Assembly (NCBI GenBank): GCA_024500155.1
Contig: CM044880.1
Coordinates: 4,712,001-4,776,000, forward strand
Source of the DNA: Chenopodium formosanum
Lineage: Eukaryota > Streptophyta > Magnoliopsida > Caryophyllales > Amaranthaceae
DNA: 64,000 nt
Direction of reading: 5' to 3'
Under the pieces are notes generated by a model. It was not told the DNA's origin and made no database searches. It was given only the letters and a program-made list of their open reading frames with translations. Made by a program: the position numbers and the translations under genes. This document shows, piece by piece, positions 23,046 to 38,236 of the stretch (within the stretch, counting starts at the first letter, position 1; each line of letters opens with the position of its first letter).

Positions 23046-26000
23046 TCATACAAGGGATGTCTTGCTGTTCATCCAACCATATGATCTCCTCCTTAAAATT
23101 GGAGGTGAGAAGCTAAGCCCAAACATCCCTTTGAACGCCCGTCCTTGCTCTGAAAACTTGACTAGTTTGGCGATGATAGCTGCACTCTCCACAATATGGT
23201 CCATGTCTTCTGTCTCTGTCCATAACCGAGATACAAGCTGTGCTCGTCTACGCTTTGAATCTGGCTTGATACCCCACTTTGTGTAGAGTCTCTTCCTCTC
23301 CTCACTCGAGAACCTTCTGTTGATCAGCTTGCTCAGCGTCTCCCTTTCTTTTCGAAGTGCCTTCTCACTGTTTCACCACCAGACACACATTTTACTTAGT
23401 TGGATGCTTGTTTCAACCTTAAATTAGTCTATTACTGGTTGTATTGTTCAACTAAAGCAGAAGTACGCCATAACATCCTACAAAAACTCTTAATAAAAAA
23501 AATAAAATAAAAGAGTGAAGGCAATCGTTCATAAGTAATTGGAGGATGGAAGAAGAGTGAACCTTGAAATCAATTTCAGTGCATGTCCACCATCTACCGA
23601 ACGATTAACATGGGATAATGTATCCTTGAGGAAAGTAAGCCTCCTTAACTCGACCTCCAGATAAATGGAATCCGTAGGGTCTCCCTTAAAAAGAAGGAAG
23701 AAATAGGTCCTGTGAACCAATGAAACATTGCATATTTGCCAAAGTTCAACAATAGCTTTCTGAAGCTTTTCAAATTGCAAGTTCCAATCCAATGTAGTGT
23801 CTTCTGAATCTTCTCCATCAATCATGGGATCCAATCCCACGTCTCTCAACGACTTTCTCAATTCAGGAGGTCCCTAATCATATCAACAAAATAATACATA
23901 ATTATAAATCTCACCAAAATGTAGAGGACTAATTTAGCTAACTTGAAGGTAGTTTTGATGTATTCATCCAGTACCATTCAAAAATAATATCTTAAAATAA
24001 TTGGCAGGATTAGAAAAACTCTTAAAAAAAATTAAAAAAAAACACTGCAGATTAGATGACTAAATGCTGAGATCTAATAGTATTTTTACCAGTGCTACTA
24101 TACTACAACTGAGAATAGCAGTATGCTAACCTGGCCGTCTCCAAGTTGCTTCTCATATTGAAGCTTAGCATCCTTGAGGCCAGCAACAAAAGTCTGGACA
24201 CTTGTTATCTCCTCATCAGCAACATTGTTCCCACTCAGTGATCTTACGTCGTCAACAACTTCTGTTCCGACAGATGACTGAGAGCCATTACGTGACAACT
24301 TTTCAGAGTTACCACCATAATCTAGTACAGCAAACTTTTTAAATTCTCCAGGTCTGCCACTGTAGTCCATCTCCACATCACTAGGAGGGGTTCTCTCCGA
24401 ATACTCTTCCTTACTCGAGGGATAAGATTGGCCATTTGAATAACTTCCCTTAGAGCCCCGAACCTTACTGAAATTCATACTTCTGGAGCTTGATGCATCG
24501 GCAGAATCATCCCACACAGATGGATTTTCAGGTTGAGGACTAACAAGGGAATCAATTGACCTTTGCACTTCCTGGATCCTTTGTTCCAATGAACCATACA
24601 AATAACCATTTTGATGGGAGCTCCTGCCATTGCTTCCATGCCCATTACCAAACGTAGTTGAAGCTTCAGATCCTTCCATCTCAATACATCGGACTTCTCT
24701 ACACTGGTCGTCACCCATCTCAGATGTATAATCTTCATGCTCTAATGCCCGTGAAGATGGATCTTCAATATAACTTTCACCGTCTTCATCTTGGACACCA
24801 TCCACACGATGATGACCGTTCACACTTGAGTCTGAAATAGAACCTTCATCTTCCCATTTGTTCGGTACTTTCCACTTTGCATGGGGTTTATGCCGTTGCT
24901 GATGGAAAAAAACAGAGACAATTAGTTACTAAAGCAGCAATTTTCCGGGTGCATTTACTTTTAATGAATGGAGATTGTCACTACCCACAGAAATAGAAGC
25001 ATGCTCTCAGCTAGCAACAAGTTTATTGAACAATATTAATACTTTTTCTTGTTGTTTTTAGTTGCAACGACTTAACTTTTACACAATTCACATACCTAGT
25101 ACTCAACTTTTACACTCTTAAATGAATTACTCTATTTGCTTAACGAAAAATATTGTTATGTACATCTCAAACAATTTGTAATTTCACGAAGAAAAAAAAG
25201 ACAAAAAAAAAAGGAAAAAAAAAAGGAAAAAGATTGTTACTTATTGATAATTAGTGATATAAGTGCTTGAAATTACGCACTGGCACATGTGAAAAGAGAA
25301 GCGTTGCAACAATTAAACGGAGGAATTATTGTCTAATTACCTGTTTATTAGATGATTGATCATTTCCAATTATTTGCAATAGATCCTCAACTCGAGATTG
25401 AGCAAGATCCCTTTGCTTTGTCAGCTCCCTAATCTCCTTCTCCATCTGTCCAAAAAAAAGGACATACGTTAGCATCCAACGGACCAACGCAATACTAATT
25501 CAATAGCTAGAAAAAATAAATAAATTGGTAAATATAGCACATGGACCAAAAGTGATAATCGTTGGTTTCGTTCAGGTAACCGTAGAAGAATGTGCATCAT
25601 AGTATAATACATTCTTTATCTAATCCTGGACAATAGTTGCTCCTGTGACACACATTGCTTCCTGACACACTAAAATAAATCTCACATGCAGCAGAGCATA
25701 TTAAGATATAAAATCATAAGCTAATCTGGTCTAGATTGCAGTACCAAAAAGAGGAAGATTTTCAAAGTATATTCGTTCATCAGTAGACATAATGTTACTT
25801 GAAGAACCTTTGTATTTAGGCTGTCCACACCCCTCTCTATTTCTCAATCTATAGAGGGACGTCTCAGAAATCCAATTATAATCTATACCAATTAAGAATG
25901 GTGACAACTTCATCCATAAATCCCAAAATAGTTGTAGCTATTATTTCAGACAGATGGAGTAAATATTTAGAAAAAAATGTGTATATACTCACTATTTTAC

Positions 26001-28814
26001 TAAATAAACCAGGTAACTGCCCATACAGATGGCCAACCAATCGACCGAACCATGGTCATACCCAAGTGGCCAAGTCTACTAGATACAGCTAGAATGCTCA
26101 ACCACCTTTGTAGAAAAACTCAGAACGAAAACAATACCTTCTCAAGTTGAAGATCTTTCTTTCTGATTGTCACTGAACAATTACAAGATGATGATGTGGG
26201 AGCTGGACTCCTTAGCTCACTTTCCAGTCTGGCCAGTTCTTTCTGCAAGTGTTTGACCAAGGCTTTGTCTGACATGACAACATTCACCTGTGCATTTGTT
26301 GTCACCTGTTTAGCACAACTAGCAAACAACAAAGTGTTCCTTGACTGCTCCACATGGCTACGTGCAGGGCTCAGAGTGCAGATGATGGTAGTTCTAGCAT
26401 TGCCTCCCAAGCAGGGTTGCAGGATGCGAGTCAGTTTAGAGTCCCTATAATTGATATGTCCTTGTCTTCCCTTGCTGCAGTACGAAAGAGTACAGATTGA
26501 TAAGCAGTCAATGGAGGTGCTACCCAACGATCACTAGTGATTTAACCGTCAAGTAACACAAGGAAATAAATTTATTTTGTAAAAACAAAAATATGAGAGA
26601 TTGGATTAAGTAACCTAGGAGTACAAAATTTAGCAAGAATTTCTAAGTACTTGTACTTTTTATCAGAAGGTGCTGTGAACTTAACTATCAGCAACAAAAG
26701 AGCTAGCATTTACCCCATTACCACAAATTAGTCGTCAATTATCCGTTGAAGATACTACTAAGTAACATACGGAGTATCATTATGACAAGCAGGCAAGAAG
26801 AAATCCATAAGGGCCATACTGACAAGTTAAACACTAAACATCACAGACTCTAAACATAATTTATCTCAGTTGCGTATGTCAGAAGGCATTTCAAGAAAAA
26901 GAAAAATAGAGAACTGGATTTCAGGAAGAAACCTTAGCTTGCGGATAACATTTCCTAGTGTTAGCAGACTCCGGTTTATATGGCAACCTTCCTTTAATCG
27001 TGTCCCAGCTGACATTGCCTGAGCTGCCCGTTCACTTCCAGCTAGATCAATAAAAAACTGCAGATGAACACCAATAAAATCATGTTGGTTTGACAACCTC
27101 AACCTCAAGGAATATATTTAGACAAATTGAAGAAACTGATATACAGCAAGTTAAACATCTTTTCAAAATAAGACAAGAGGTACTTAAGTTCTGAGTTGCT
27201 TACCACACTAGCTGAAAGGGTACTTGAGTTTCCCTTGCCTATGAACTCACGAGCAGAACTCTCAATTGTCTGCATGTATCAACAAACAAATAAAGAGATG
27301 GATACACAAATTATAAGAAATAAAGTTCAATTAAAACATCAAAGGAAAAAAATAATACCAGTTTCAGAATTTGATGTGACCTTGAGCTATGTTCATTCAA
27401 GGAGGTCTCTCCAACTTTCCTTTGAGCTGCAATGTCATGATAAATTTGAATAAACAAGAACATAATATCAGAGAAAATATATCAAATTGGTACTCATTGT
27501 GCTTTACCTTCACAAATAGACAGAAGCTTCCTTAAATGGCTCCAATCATTTAATTTTTCCTCGGTCAGCTTTTCCACAATGGTTCCTTTCTGGAAAAATG
27601 CAAACATATCAGTTTTTGCATTCTCGCAATACTCTAGTACAAGAGAATTATATTTACCTCAGGATCATCCATTAGCCTCAGAGGAGTGTTGTCCGAACTG
27701 AGAAGGTCCCTCACATTTTCATTGTAGATCTCCATGGCAGAGAACTTGAGAGCAAATGCCCGCTCTTCATGCTGAAGACCACAGAAGCTCATCTTAGTAA
27801 CATTACATTTGACTTAGTTATCCAAAGTTCCAAGATAGAAAAAAGTACTCCGAGTTTCCATTACCCTTTGCATATAGTCATATACATCAGCAACAGTATA
27901 CTCGGTAATTGCATTCATGGTGTATGTTTTTCCACTGCTTGTTTGTCCATAAGCAAAAATGCTGGCTGGTGAGCAAAAAGGTTTTCAATAAAAAAACGTC
28001 AAAAATAGTCAAATTGTATAGTCTGAACATATACCTAGTGTAGGTAGAGATGTATAAACACGGATATTTACTTACAATTAATCCCACTAACAACAGAAAG
28101 AGCAATTTCCTTTGTTCCTTCCTCATACACCTGCTTGGATGGGCAATCGCCTGAATATACCCTGTCTACCAAACAAGAGAAAGATAAACCAAAATTAATA
28201 ATAAACATACAAGAATTTACATTCCATTTTAGCACAAGCACATACTTACAACTTACAAACATATAATATCAACCTCCAAAATCATTAAAAAATTCACTTA
28301 ATCACGGCCTCACAGGTTCTTCACTAAACAGCCATTATAATTACAATGCAACCACTTGTCCAAGAACATTGCACCTTATAAGTTATAATGTCAAAGTTCG
28401 GATATGCATAAGCAAAATATCCTAATCATACATTAGACATGTTATAATTTTTGCTCATCTACATATTATATCCATCACAAATTCACAATTTCCTTGCAAT
28501 CCTATACCTCACAAAGGACATAAACACGAGCACCGTGCATCAACATAAGATCATGATGTTTAAATGATCTACGACTTAAAACTTAGGCCCTTACCAAATG
28601 AATAAACCGTGGGAAGTCCAGAGCGTTCTTGAAGACTATTTCTATACAAAATGGTACTATCATTAATACATTCCCAATCAGCTACTTCGTTCTTGGAGAC
28701 CTCCTTGTCATTCAAGGGCCTTAACCTCACCAACACCAAGATCTTCTCCTCTCGGCCCGCCCCTCCGGTCATCTTGTCCGAATTCTTTGACTCCTCGGCG
28801 ACAATAGCCCCCAT
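23046..28814 (-). CDS. Kinesin-like protein KIN-7 (KIN-7E/F type) with DUF3490 tail
   Basis: Thirteen exons: 28814-28595, 28165-28076, 27965-27865, 27771-27658, 27589-27508, 27426-27359, 27269-27204, 27057-26933, 26474-26138, 25445-25341, 24898-24131, 23873-23563 and 23367-23046. They sum to 2709 nt, 902 aa, with every junction in phase. The motor (residues about 20-350) shows 'EKILVLVRLRPLN', P-loop 'GQTSSGKTY', switch I 'NEHSSRSH', switch II 'DLAGSE' and 'HINYRDSKLTRILQPCLGG'. A coiled coil follows (exons 9-10), then a low-complexity acidic/Ser stalk in one 768-nt exon, then the C-terminal DUF3490 region typical of plant KIN-7/NACK relatives ('LTFLKDTLSHVNR', 'ERETLSKLINRRFSSEERKR', 'KWGI'). 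KIN-7 motors are plus-end-directed and related members act in phragmoplast and cytokinesis. No lesion is seen. The exact orthologue is uncertain. Confidence 0.9.
25050..25325. mobile_element. Degenerate Stowaway-like element in kinesin intron
   Basis: In the intron between exons 10 and 11 the left side has 'tttttagttgcaacga' and the right side 'gttgcaacaattaaacggag', which are complementary and match the style of the MITE in the NDUFB9 intron. The outer CTCCGT of the left arm is missing, so the element is decayed and its left border approximate. Confidence 0.35.
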
Positions 28815-31800
28815 TCAACACCCAAAGCTGAATAATGTAGCCATAATACAACAATCAACAACACTCATAACAACACAACTTATAAAAAAAACACCCTAAA
28901 ATAGGAAATAAACACAACATTTGCAACAAAATTAACAACTCACTTTATTAACCTTAGATTCTCCAAAAATCAACAAAGTCAGTTAATTGCTCACAAGAAA
29001 AGCATTGTCATCATTAAAATTTGGTGTATGAACAGCTCATAAAAGCAAATGAAGTGCCTTTTTTACCTTATTCTCTGCAAAATTAACACCCAAAAAACAA
29101 AAGAAAAAAATAAAGAGAAAAGGAAACTAATTATAGCAATTTTCTCACTTTTTCTTAACTGGGTTTAATTAAATTAACAGGAAAAACACAACAAAATTAA
29201 ACAATTAAGATTTATGAGACAGAAAAACATGGGGGTTTAGAGGTTATAATCATGGTATTAGGTTGATAATCATAAATCAAAAACTAATCAAACTTTGCTT
29301 GATCTTTCCTTTTAAGTTTCCAAAAAAGAAAAAATAAATAAAAATCCCAGCAATCTTAATAATAAAGCTTCTCCCTTTACTCTAAAGCAACCCACCCAAG
29401 CTTTCTCTCTCTACTTTCTCCCTCTTAAAATTCAGTTTTTTTTTTTTTTTCTGAAACTTCTTCTACATTGAACAACCTTAAATTTTTCTAAGATTTTTTT
29501 TTATATTTTTACCGTTTTAAAAATTTGAAAAGTCAATGAAACAGCCCTTAATAATCTTAAAATCAACGAAATTTTAAGATTAACAGCAAGATTACACAGA
29601 ATATGAAATCAAGATCGAAACTTTATGCATTAAATTAGCAATTAAGAAGTAATTAATTTCAAAATTAAAACAATAATGCCGTTGTTTTTTTGACAGTTGA
29701 AGAATTATAGAAGAGTTAAGTCTAAGATAGTGTACCTCATTAAAGGGGAAAAAATTCCGAAAAATCCCAACAAAAAATATCGGATCCTCCAAAAAACTTG
29801 AATTTTTGTGTTTTAATTTTTTTTTTTTTTGGATAAATTTTTGTCACCTCATTTTGATTTCTCTCTCCTCTCTTCACTCTCTCTCTAAAACGCTCAGTTT
29901 GAAAATACAAAAACGCGAAATTTCTTAATAAAAACTCTAAAATTGCCGGCCTAAAAAGCAGAAATAAACAGAAAAGGGTATTTTCGGAAACATGGTGTGA
30001 AAACTAACCACCAAAACATATCATTGACCGTTTCATGGGTGGTCGTTTTACTTTTACCTTCCTCGCATTTCTTTTAGAAATTTCAACAATTTAAAATGGT
30101 AAATTACTTAATATTTTGATTTAGGAATGTAGTACAAAATTATGTTGTGATTTGTAAAGTGAAATAAGTCTTAAATCAATAATGAATACTCTTACGTACT
30201 CCGTATTAAACAGTAGAAGAGCGACAATATAATCACTTTTCTTGAGAAAAAAACAATAGAATTATATTAATAATGGTTAAGAAATACTTTGTACTCCGTA
30301 ATTGTGTCATTGTCTAATAGGTGAGAAGACGGGAGTTCATTAGTAAAATAATAATACTATTTGGGATCAATATAAAAATTTATGATAATGTTTTACGGTA
30401 CTTCACCAAAAATTTAAACAAAGAACAAAAGTGTCAACGTTGTTGCCGTTTTAGTGAAATACCCATTTTGCCCCTACTTTGTGGTACCAAGAAAGTGAGA
30501 AAACTATCACGTGGCAGGATAAAGTTGGGGGTATATATGGTGTAACGCTGTTGAAAGTGGTCTATTTACACTTTAGTTAGTTTTTACTGTTTTAACCGAC
30601 TGATTAAATTTTTTATCCATTTGATTGGTGTAGTGGGGCCAGTTTCACTGAGTTTAACATGGGTGCGTTTGTAGAGGAAAAAACCTTTGTTTAATTCCAT
30701 GAATATTGATGTGGTGGAGTATAGATGAAGGAGGACTCGTGTATGGAAGAATGTGAGAGACTGAGAGGTGTGAGTTAATGAATGTTGTTTCTTGCATGTT
30801 ATTTTTGTTACCGTTACACACAGTAGTTGAGGGGTAAATTTGTCTTTTCATGTTCTTTGAAGGTTTTGCCGAATTAGAAGGGTTTTGTTTTTTTGGTGTT
30901 GCCAAAATTAAATTTATTCTTCTCATAGAAATGATAGAACTTTAGTACAAAATCAATGGAGTATGAAACAAGAAAAAGAATATGACAAAACAAAAAATGT
31001 TAGATTAATATATACTCCATATCATTATTCATTTGTACGCGATAAGATAATTTGTTATTACATGAAGGTTGTTAAACTATGTAACAACTTTTATTTTTAA
31101 TATTATTTTTGATTGAGATAGACCTACAATCTTAAAAATATCATCACCGAGCTAAATATATAGACAAAATTTCAAGTCAGCAACTTTGCAAATATGTAAT
31201 AAGATTGTGTATACGAGTATATATTAGGTTGGTGTATTATAAACATACATGTAAACGTAGCTAATCAATAATGGTGTTATAGACTTATAGATTGAACAAT
31301 TGACATAAAAAGGTTGTCATGGTTCTCAGGTTGGTGTATGGTATGTACTATGTAAACCTTCATGACCAAATCAATCATGGTGTTATGGATATAGATTAGG
31401 TGCATCTTCTTTTTCAAACCAAAAAATCATTTTATGCTAACAAATTTTAATTATTGCTAGGCTAATCATTTTCTTTTAAAAATAATGCATTTGTACTATA
31501 GTCAACAACATTTGAAGGCTAAATTGGCCGAGGAAATGCACATGCACTATTTCTCTATTTGCTTATATAACTAATATAAAAGTTGTGACATTATTCCTCG
31601 ACATTTAATTATTTAAATTAAATTTAACTAAGTGAAAAGCAAATTAGTTTAAAATACAATCAAGTGAAAAGCATACCAAATCATTAAGGTTCATGTGTGT
31701 AGGTTGTAACTACTATCGATTCAAGTAAAAAGGCCTAGATCAAAGGAAAAAGGCACCTTTACTAGGAACATATTATTATAACTTGGAAAAAAAAAAGGTG

Positions 31801-34270
31801 AAGAGAAGCCGTGATCTCAGCATTGATAGATGGGTTACTTCAATTTGAACATTCATAATTTTGATGTTGAGATTTTTATCGTATTGGTGGTTTGGTACTA
31901 TGCCTAAAGCTTTCAACACATCCACATATACTACTATTAATGAAGTAGCTAGCAATGTATAGGACCAACTAATTAATTAAGCAACGATATAGAGGACCAA
32001 CTAATACAATTGGTACGTGTAGTTAATGATAAGGATTGAGCTGATTGATGTATGACTAATCTAACCATTATGTCTTAAGATCAATCATAAGTCCACGCTC
32101 TGGGTGGTATTTCTTAATCTTATATTTTCGGCTTGTTTTAAAAGGACTTGACTTCTAAGGATGTAATGTAAGAATTGTGTGAGTCACATCCAATTGAGTC
32201 ATTCATCTTACATTTATTTTTCCCTCACACTTTCAAAGTTTTAATTGACTTGAATTATTGCATGTAAGGAATAGAATGTAAGAATTATGTAGAGTCGAGT
32301 CTAATAAATTATGTTATATATATCATATGCAAAGCAACTCCCAGAATCCTTTGATCGTAATCTATAACATCGATCAATCTCTCAAAAAAAATCATATCGG
32401 CGTGTTAACATGTCACACGGATCAACTAGACGTCTAGACTCCCATAATAAAAATTAAAGTTGTGAGATTTAATCTTTCCTCCACTAAACCAAACCCTGAT
32501 TGGAATAATGTAAAAACACCTCTATGCACATGTGTGTCCACAATGCTAAAAGACATGTATACCAAAAATCTTAACAAAATCTATCAAAGAAAGTTTGTAA
32601 CCAAAGAAATTAAAAAAGAGATCTAGACGTACTCTTGATAAAGATGAGATCCAAAAAAAAAAGAATTAAAAATAGCAATAACTAGTCATCCTAAACTTGC
32701 CCCAATTCTTAAGGGGATGTTGGGAAATAATCAAAATTCCCTATTTTATACTTGGCATCAAACCTTAAAGTGAGAATTAAGATGAAAGTGAGAGATCAAC
32801 AAGTAAACAACTCCACCGGCTTAACAATGAGTGCTTACCGTTTAATCTTTGTATTAAACTTAGCTTTGACCATCATATATATAGTGTTTTTATGATTAGT
32901 TTATTGTTTTTTAAGCAATGGTCAAAGTTTGAAGCAAAAAAAATATTACGGAATTAATTGATGCATAAACATTCTTTAATTAATGGATAGAGTAGTGGAG
33001 ATGGACTACAATGATGTAATCAACTTTTGAGAAGTCTAACTTGTGAATATGATTAGGCCATAACATTATATACGAGCTATAGTTACGAAACAAGATTTTG
33101 TTCATTAGAAAAATTAATTACTTTACTAATTAAAATAGTTTTTACGTAAAATCAAATTTTATTCTTAATTTTGAGATTGAGTTTGGAACAATGAAACAAT
33201 AATTAGTAAGCGGCAAGTGTTAGATCATGATAAGTAAAAAGACTAAACACATTACACCTTTGCTTATAAATCAAGAAGATTAACCACTAATTACTTTCCA
33301 TAATACTTTTGCTACACACAAAATTGTACTTTGAGGTCACTTGCATCCTTATTAGTGGTAACTTACCAACTATTTCTGATAGTTATTGGAGAAAGATATT
33401 ATAGTTGTAATAATTAGGTTTACCCACCACACTTATATGTTAATATATGAAGATTATGTGATTTCTCTTCATAATTCAAAGCTTAGCTAACATCTTAGTA
33501 TTAGTGCTCCAATCACTAATTACTACTTACTATTTTCTCTTCAGAATTAAAAGCTTAGCTTATATAATTGTATTAGTACTCTAATTCACTAATTACTACT
33601 GTAATTACTACAAACTTAGTACTTACTAGTATTCGTTGTCTTTTGTCAATTAACAACAATTGTCCGACCAAAGGAGAAACATTAGCTCTGATCATATAAT
33701 AATGTAATTTGGCTAATCTTATAGTCTAATCTGTCAATATGAGTGGTCAGTTACACTGATTTTAAAGTTAACTACTATGAAGCACGAAGTATGTTGGAAG
33801 GATTGTTATAAATCAATTAATTTAATTCAATAAACCCATTTTAATAGTGTACGTATTCTTCTGAATTGGCTCTATGACTTGTTCATGTCATTTTGTAGTT
33901 TGTCTCATAATGTTTGATTATATATGCATGAATTTTGGAGAATAAAGATTAACAAAAATGCACAAATCTACATTGTTGACTCACGATGTATTTCTTGGTA
34001 TGTTTGTTATATGAAGTGTGAGATATTTAGTAAAAATATGAGGAGTTTATATGGTACTCCCAAAGGATACCATTTTAGGTTGTTTATAGAGGGCAAATAA
34101 TTAAGACGTGTTCTAACAAATGTTCACTTTCATTTAATTTGTGTTTAGTTTGTTTACTTGTAAATTAGTTTTGGTGATTTATTGAAGAATTTAAATAACT
34201 TTTATTGAAGACAATTTTGTAAATGGGTGTTTATAGACTAATAGACGATGTTTAAGTTGAATTTTTGGTA

Positions 34271-34302
<32 letters not shown>

Positions 34303-34451
34303 GAACTTTTTGCGTTTTGTATGTACAAAGAGAGCCTTAGGCCCTTAGTATGTATTTGATTTTACATCATTGCTCTTCTTTTAAATGTTTCATAAACAAT
34401 CGAGACAACAACATTACATCATGCTCCAGTAAATACAAATTAACTAACTTA

Positions 34452-34593
34452 GGGTCTGTTTTGATTGGCTGAACTGAACTGAATTTATTGGAGTTGAACT
34501 GAACTGAATATTTTATGAGAGAAGGAAATTAAGAACTGAATTGAACTTATTAGAGCTAAGCTGAACTGAAAATAATTTAAACAGAACGGGCTC
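34452..34593. mobile_element. Tourist-like MITE with internal TGAAC repeats
   Basis: Starts GGGTCTGTTTTGATTGG and ends AACAGAACGGGCTC, with imperfectly complementary ends. TTA lies on both sides (34449-34451 and 34594-34596). The interior is made of 'gaactgaact' repeats. The TTA duplication and GGG..TGTT ends suggest a PIF/Harbinger-derived MITE of 142 bp. Confidence 0.5.
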
Positions 34594-35159
34594 TTAATTA
34601 TGTCTTAAATATTATATTAAAAAAAAACTAAAATCAAACATTAAATTCCTGCATCATCACCCTTATTTTAAATGTTTGCGTATATGATAACAATTTAAAA
34701 ATTAACTAAGAAAAAAAGCTTTAACCACTCGACATACCTTGAATCTCAAATTTTACACAAAGATTACGAGGATATTCATACGTTTGTGAACCTTATAACT
34801 TTCCAATACTATTTCTTAAAGATCAAATCACAGGAAGTATGAAAAAAAAAAAAAGGAAAGGTGAAAGGGCCTCAATCATGTTCATGACTTCATGAAGCTT
34901 CGTCGCCGACCAAAGAGGTACTCAATGGGCCAACCAACACAAAACAAATTAGCTTTTAAAGAATAATTTGGCCCATGATGCTCGGCCCATTTTGGCCCAT
35001 GGTGCATATAATAACAATTGAACATCTAATCATACTCTGCACTTGTTTAATTGTTTTTGATTTTTTTATTTATTTATGTTAAACTAATTACTAGTCTGGG
35101 CGATGCCGAGATCACTATAAATTAAGGAGTAGTAAGTTTGATAAAACGTTAAGCATCTC

Positions 35160-35355
35160 TTCACAATTACTAAAGTGAATTGATTAGAGCTGAACTAAAC
35201 TGAAAAGATTGGAGCTGAACTGAAATGAAGTGAACTAAGCTTAGCTGAGTTGAACTGAATATTTTATAAAAGAGGGGAATTAAGAGTTGAACTGAACTGA
35301 ACTGAACTAAACTGAACTGAACTGAACTAAAATTAAGTAAATATGAACAGGCCCT
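35160..35355. repeat. TGAAC-repeat element, related to the MITE at 34.45 kb
   Basis: Tracts of 'gaactgaactgaac' with 'ttggagctgaactg' and 'ttttataaaagaggggaattaag' repeat the interior of the 34.45 kb element. It ends 'aacaggcccTAA', a plausible MITE end. The left terminus is not recognisable. A third, inverted relative may lie at about 37500-37625 ('cttctcttataa', 'ttcacttcaattcagtttc'). Confidence 0.4.
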
Positions 35356-38236
35356 AAGTTTTTAAGTTAGTGTTCAACAATATTTATAAGTGAATAAAAA
35401 TATATTAATAAATTAAGATTAATGGGCTCTAGTTTTTATTCATTTTACTTTACATAATAAAATAATAACTTCTTGTCAAAATAAAATTAAATAATAACTT
35501 GTGTAAATATTACAGAGTATTTTATGATTATTTTATAAGTCTTGAATCTAAAAATTAACATCCAAGGAATCAACAACTATTAGTGTGTGATTAATGTCTT
35601 ACAAATTTAATCGTATTTATTGTGCAATTATTTAGGAGTTACGTTCTTAAGGAAAATTAAGTACAAAGGTTAAATGTATGAAACATTTAGGACAATGAAT
35701 GATGACAAATAAAGTAGATTTTATAAAGTGTTATTGGACTTGTTATAATATAATACTTCTGATCCATTTCTTATTAAAAAACAGGTTTTAAATTTTGACA
35801 CTATTTATAACCTTTTTTTTTTTTTACTAACATTTGTGATTTATAGAAATAAAGATAAATAATAATAAATAAAAACCATAGTTTCAATGTGTACTTATTA
35901 TTAGTGATTAGTAGAGAAAATAATTTTTGCCAAAAAAGTTTAAGTTTTTAGTTTTTGAGGGATTTAAGTAGAAGTTGATATTTTCTGGAGTACATAATTA
36001 GGGAAATGAAATCTATTTTCATACCTAATAACATTTAATTGACCATTAATAGCTACTCCAATATCACTCCATTAGTGACCAATGACCACAACTACATTTA
36101 GATGAACAAACTATACTTCTCATTAGTTTATGGCCACAAATTAAAATATTCAAAAAAGCATAACATATCTAAGAATGGATATTAGGCATTTTTTAAAAAA
36201 ACATCTAATCCAAGATTAAAATAAAGAATCTATTTGATTTCTAAAGTTTAATAATCTAATAATGTAAAGCTAAAAGCATCTAATAATGGCTAATAGAAGT
36301 AAATTAAAAAAAGATAAACCCCTAATATTTTCTTTAAATAGAATGATTGACTTTGTTGGCACAAAATGGACAAAAAAACAGAGAAGTGAATATGGCCAAA
36401 TGGGTGGTTCATAAAGAAATTTGTGGGCCAGAAAAAGTCCATTGAATTAGTGGATGAAATTGAAGAAAATAGCTTTTACCCAATTTCTATGACTCCGTTC
36501 CATCATTTCTTTTTCTTAATCTAGTTTGTGGACATTATTTCAAGTTGCATTAAATTCATGGCACATACATAGTGATTAATCACTCTATTTTCAAGAAACT
36601 ACTCGATCATTTTCATCTCAAGTTGAATACCAAAATTTTATAACCATAGTTGAGATTTACAATTTTATGTGGATGTTAATTGTTTTTTGCACGATATAAG
36701 ATTGTTTATCGTCTACATTAATACATCTAGCATAACAATATCCTTTGTGAGACACAAAACAAAAAACTAAACTATAATCAAACATGTATATGAACAGTAT
36801 TGGATTTGTTAATATCCAATTATATTCGTTGTATCATATAAAAACAAGTCTCACACCACACACCTAGATTATAGTCACCAAATACATGTGTACTATTATA
36901 TAAATATATACAATTGGAAAATAAAATCAAACTCTTGCTTTGTTTATCATATTATGGAAATTGACAATCAAGTCTAATCAAGTTTGATAAGTGTTGATTT
37001 AAGGTGAAGAAAAGTTTAATAAGTTGTTGTTTTTGTTTTTTTTTACAAAAGTTTAATAAGTAATAACTCAAGTAAAGATTTTTTAAAAGATAATTAATTC
37101 ATGTTTTGGTAACACAATAAAACTAGTACGAAGTACAACATAATTTAAAAATTATTTTTACGGAGTATTATTTAGAAGTAGGATTAATGAGAGTAGAGCA
37201 AACTCCAAGTGGTTCCCTTTTATAGTGTCATATCAATAAGTGTGTGACATCTCATCAGAGGCAATTATGTTTATTACACTTTGGTAGTATACCAATCAAA
37301 CAATTTTTTAAAAAAATTATCTTCAATCAATTCCAACCAAACAAATAGATATTTTTAGAAGATTTCATATTGTTTGCTTACCTTATCTCGTTAGATTAAA
37401 TATATATTTACTTTTCCTTTTGGACATCTTAATTAGAATAATCTATTTTGGATTGATTGATTTTTACTTTCTTAAGGTCCTTATTTAACTATTACAAGGG
37501 TTTAAGACTTGTTCTCTTCAACTTAATTTCGGTTCACTTCAATTCAGTTTCTAATTTCCTTCTCTTATAAGCAGTTAAGTTTATTTCACCTTAAATTGAC
37601 AAATAAAATAGTTCTAAAAAAATAAAAATATAACAAATAAGAACCTGTCTATTTTGACAAGAAGAACCCATCTAATTGCCACAATTTTTTGTTTAGCCAT
37701 TGATGAAATTTAATTTGCCATGTATAATTAATAAACAAAAATTAGATTAAAAAAAAAAAAAGGATATTCTTATTTTCAGTTTATAGACGTACCCATCAAT
37801 TGCATCATTCCCTTTCTTCTTTCGATCCTCCGAAAAAGAAGCCAAAGGAAAATACAACAAAGAGACAAGACAATTGAAATTAGAGAGAGAAACTAGAGAG
37901 AGAATTTGAATTTTCTGGAGTAGTCTTTTATTACTACTCGTATCAGTGAGTGGGTTCTGAAACATCCAACAATCTGGTTCTGTCACCACCTATTTCTTCC
38001 AACTCAACCATCTGTTTCTTCTTTTAGATAAATAATTTCATCATTTATCTGTAACTTTTACTTAATTTTATTATAACCCTTCTTCTTCAATCTGCCATTT
38101 CCATCTAATACATCCCAAAGTTTCAATCTTTATTGATTTTTTGAATTGCCCATTATCAAATCCATGGAAATTCCATCCAAAAATATGATTTTGTAATACT
38201 TGAAGCTCAGAATTTGGAGAAAGAAAGAGGGAAAAA

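Larger units (their letters stand above)
28815..38236. other. Long AT-rich gene-poor interval between KIN-7 and BBX
   Basis: Over 9 kb without a supportable protein. The left 1 kb (to about 29.9 kb) has CT-rich, T-rich stretches and is probably the kinesin 5' leader, perhaps with a leader intron, and promoter. The right 400-500 bases are the BBX leader. Between them are A/T tracts (for example 34278-34301), three elements rich in 'gaactgaact' motifs, and scattered 'tactccgta' motifs. No RNA gene, large TE protein or ORF with domain character is visible. Confidence 0.55.

Noticed and set aside
34278..34301. Poly(A) tract as the tail of a retrocopy
   Set aside because: No gene-like sequence precedes it and no target duplication was found; a simple homopolymer is enough.
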